Below, piece by piece: positions 23,201-24,121 of a DNA stretch of 24,121 nt. Under the pieces are notes generated by a model, which searched no databases, was not told where the DNA came from, and saw only the letters and a program-made list of their open reading frames with translations. A program made the translations under genes and the position numbers. The DNA comes from a bacterium (GTDB lineage: Bacteria > Patescibacteriota > Saccharimonadia > UBA4664). The stretch spans positions 1 through 24,121 of the forward strand of contig DAIDKY010000006.1 of assembly GCA_027449805.1 (NCBI GenBank). Reading direction: 5' to 3'. Positions within the stretch are counted from its first letter, which is position 1, and each line of letters starts with the position of its first letter.

Positions 23201-23812
23201 GGTTACCTTACTGAGCGCAATCTTGCCGTCGTTTATAATCTTCTGCTCTTTCCATTGGTGCTGGTGCCACTGGAGTTCCAAGAAATAATTACCGCGACCG
23301 AAGGTCTCATCGTACCACCTAACCACCGCCTCAGCTTCTTCCATGTTGCCATTGCGCAGATGTGTCGCCACCTCGCCGCCCGCGCAACCGCTCAAAGCAA
23401 TAATGCCTTCGTGATACTGCTCGAGCAGAGCACGATCGACACGCGGCTTGTAGTAGTAGCCGTCGAGTTGAGCGATACTGATCAACTTCATTAAATTGTG
23501 GTAGCCCTGGTCATTTTCGGCCAACAAGATGAGATGGTAAGGCACCTTATCGATACCGGCCGTCTTGTCCAAGTGCCCGCGCGGTGCAACGTAGGCTTCG
23601 ACCCCGATTATCGGCTTGATCTTGCGCTTAGTGGCTTCGTTATAAAACTCGATCGCCCCGGAGAGCGTACCGTGGTCGGTTAGCGCCACCGCGCTCATAC
23701 CGAGCTCAGCCACGCGATCAAGCATCCCGGGGACCTTCTGCAGGCCGTCGAGCAGACTGTAATGAGAATGATTATGGAGGTGGACAAACTGCCCACTCGC
23801 CGTCTTTGGCAC
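20243..23812 (-). CDS. dnaE: DNA polymerase III alpha subunit
   Basis: Replicative polymerase of 1189 residues, DnaE1 type. The N-terminal PHP domain keeps HLHNHSHYSLLDG (H11/H13/H15, D22), DHGTL (H47), GVEAY (E72), SGCAGGE (C143) and ADSHYT (D213, H215). It therefore appears to have a full metal site, unlike the degenerate E. coli PHP, and may proofread. The polymerase catalytic aspartates are D421 and D423 (PDIDIDIMD) and D586 (KMDFLGL). The GPGRGSAAGS and NKSHSACYALIAYQTAYLKAHHP blocks are present. An HhH region and an OB fold (about 1015-1100) form the C-terminus. The start is GTG at 23812, supported by the strong GGGGAGG at 23827-23821. No intein is present. Confidence 0.96.
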   Translation of the reverse strand: MPKTASGQFVHLHNHSHYSLLDGLQKVPGMLDRVAELGMSAVALTDHGTLSGAIEFYNEATKRKIKPIIGVEAYVAPRGHLDKTAGIDKVPYHLILLAENDQGYHNLMKLISIAQLDGYYYKPRVDRALLEQYHEGIIALSGCAGGEVATHLRNGNMEEAEAVVRWYDETFGRGNYFLELQWHQHQWKEQKIINDGKIALSKVTGVPLVLTADSHYTYHEDREAHETLLCVQTGKTIEDVDRMKMEMDLYLISPDEVMENWSHLPEVYENTVKIAERCKLTIEQGGVLIPTFPVPAAGMTENTYLHKLCWQGLAWRYGGIPKEDILHITEAKARKLVAREMVERLDFELGVIEKMGYEGYFLIVADFINWGKNQGIIFGPGRGSAAGSIVAYAMNITDLDPMKYDLLFERFLNPDRISMPDIDIDIMDTRRGEVIDYVTQKYGQEHVAQIITFGTMAARNAVRDTGRVLGMPYGEVDAIAKLIPQPVQGRHIPLAVSAGLAESKDESKADPDLVSAYKSNARNKRLIDLAIRLEGTIRSNGVHAAGVVITPEPVSTYTPLQRAQKGGISTQYSMNHIESLGLLKMDFLGLSNLTIINDALRIIRKLDGHTIDLASLPLDDAATYKLLSRGDTTGVFQLESAGMKKYLRQLKPTVFDDIVAMVALYRPGPMQFIDDFIERKHGRRKVVYEHAGMEEALSNTYGILVYQEQFMQISKDMCGFTGGQADTLRKAIGKKQRQTMAKMRVAFIDGMVETSKVTREFAETFWRQLEAFADYCFNKSHSACYALIAYQTAYLKAHHPAAYMAALMTSDFGNIDRIAIEVAEVQRMGLKVLPPDVNESFREFAVVKDSGNIRFGLSAIKNVGSGAIEAILRAREEGGAFTSVEDFAKRVSASDCNKKGWESLIKCGAFDSLVPDRGQLLHNIDSITSYAQRAQKNALSGQIDIFGSLGAEENLPQLRFDAPEIPPTSREMLSWEKDLLGLYLSHHPLDDYAQYFNDMTQPLASITSEHDGRLARVGGMIVQSRRITTKKGDMMAFATIEDRSGGSIELIVFPKAYEKAPELWSNDKIIWASGKISGRDRDGRPTEDIQLMVDGAQEVIYDEAKNYKASAKPTERLIISLPDLSDQETLLKIRDLLKAVKGKSEAYLVVGDAGVNKRIRLPFMIEVSDGLVDRLNKLVGEGAVSTVAV

Positions 23813-23820
23813 GCGCCGTG

Positions 23821-23829
23821 CCTCCCCTC
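23821..23829 (-). promoter_or_regulatory. Ribosome binding site deciding the dnaE GTG start
   Basis: Minus-strand GAGGGGAGG lies 8 nt before GTG 23812-23810. It is one of the strongest Shine-Dalgarno sequences in the window. A possible -10 TATAAG (23833-23828) overlaps it, so the main promoter is probably farther up, near TAAGAT (23844-23839). Confidence 0.6.
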
Positions 23830-23882
23830 TTATATGTCTATCTTACTCTCTGGTAATAAGCATAACCAGTCTTGACTTCGTA

Positions 23883-24116
23883 CTATTTTGGAGTAGTCGG
23901 AGTAGTGTGGATATTCTGGCTTAGGTTCTGGAAAAACTGTCCGACCACGGGCGCCTGGCCAAGAAATTGAAGTACTACAATAACGATCGCCACAACCAAA
24001 GAAGCGCCGATGACGCCGCCGAACCCGGCAAAGATTCCTCGGACGAACGATCCCCAGATCTGACGCCTGGTAGAACCGATAAAATAGATATAGTCTTTGA
24101 CCATTATCTGTTCCAT
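23883..24116 (-). CDS. DUF5665 family small membrane protein
   Basis: 77 residues. A polar N-terminus leads into the segment SFVRGIFAGFGGVIGASLVVAIVIVVL, a glycine-rich stretch running into one membrane helix (about 24-50). A GxAPVVGxFFQNL amphipathic segment and a Thr/Pro tail follow. This organisation is that of DUF5665, a family of unknown function. The true start may be the ATG at 24116 or the internal one four codons later; the right edge of the window is 5 nt away, so upstream signals cannot be judged. It lies 70 nt upstream of dnaE and may be co-transcribed. Confidence 0.7.
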   Translation of the reverse strand: MEQIMVKDYIYFIGSTRRQIWGSFVRGIFAGFGGVIGASLVVAIVIVVLQFLGQAPVVGQFFQNLSQNIHTTPTTPK

Positions 24117-24121
24117 GGTCT

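Noticed and set aside
1..24121. CRISPR array, insertion sequence, prophage, toxin-antitoxin or defence genes
   Set aside because: No long repeats with spacers, transposase or integrase motifs, or defence-type domains seen on either strand.

Overview
This 24 kb window is a dense, ordinary chromosomal region of a bacterium with a small, compact genome. The best guess is a Patescibacteria/CPR member, probably Saccharibacteria (TM7). The reasons are roughly 50% GC, near-zero spacing between genes, 3' ends that overlap at every convergent pair, an L19 with a long acidic tail, and a DUF5665 gene. The phylum is inferred from this style and from remembered protein resemblance, not from a marker tree. 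No mobile element, CRISPR array, phage gene or toxin-antitoxin pair is visible.

Layout from left to right. Minus strand: the start of trigger factor (cut by the left edge), then a structured leader, a terminator, a heptad repeat and tRNA-Leu(UAG). Upstream of these, in the direction of transcription, lie rsmD and a zinc phospholipase C/S1-P1 nuclease-like gene, joined by a GTGA overlap. Next come two unrelated, divergent membrane-protein genes (1891-2349 minus, 2456-3031 plus). The minus operon of a small membrane hydrolase-like gene, tyrS and recG spans 3023-6730 and ends at a terminator buried inside the opposing gene. A class A penicillin-binding protein (6770-9709, plus) starts divergently from that operon.

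The centre is clpC-radA-yacL (minus). This is the same order as in Firmicutes but without disA, and clpC is preceded by a CIRCE-like HrcA operator. Upstream are nusA, with a promoter and a GC-rich hairpin in its leader, and a MTH1-like Nudix hydrolase. Divergent from the Nudix gene is a large M1 aminopeptidase (plus). The right end holds yraN, rplS, dnaE and a DUF5665 membrane protein, all on the minus strand.

Functionally the window covers translation (tRNA-Leu, tyrS, rplS, rsmD), protein quality control (tig, clpC, the aminopeptidase), replication and repair (dnaE, recG, radA, Nudix, yraN), transcription (nusA) and cell-wall synthesis (PBP1). I see no clearly new multi-gene system. The more interesting signals are regulatory: a CIRCE element at clpC, a perfect palindrome inside the rplS promoter, a promoter-proximal hairpin at nusA, and several genes whose -10 box sits only 6-11 nt before the start codon, which suggests leaderless or near-leaderless mRNAs. 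At the protein level, the nuclease/phospholipase-like gene, the animal-MTH1-like Nudix protein and the four close cysteine pairs of PBP1 deserve a look.
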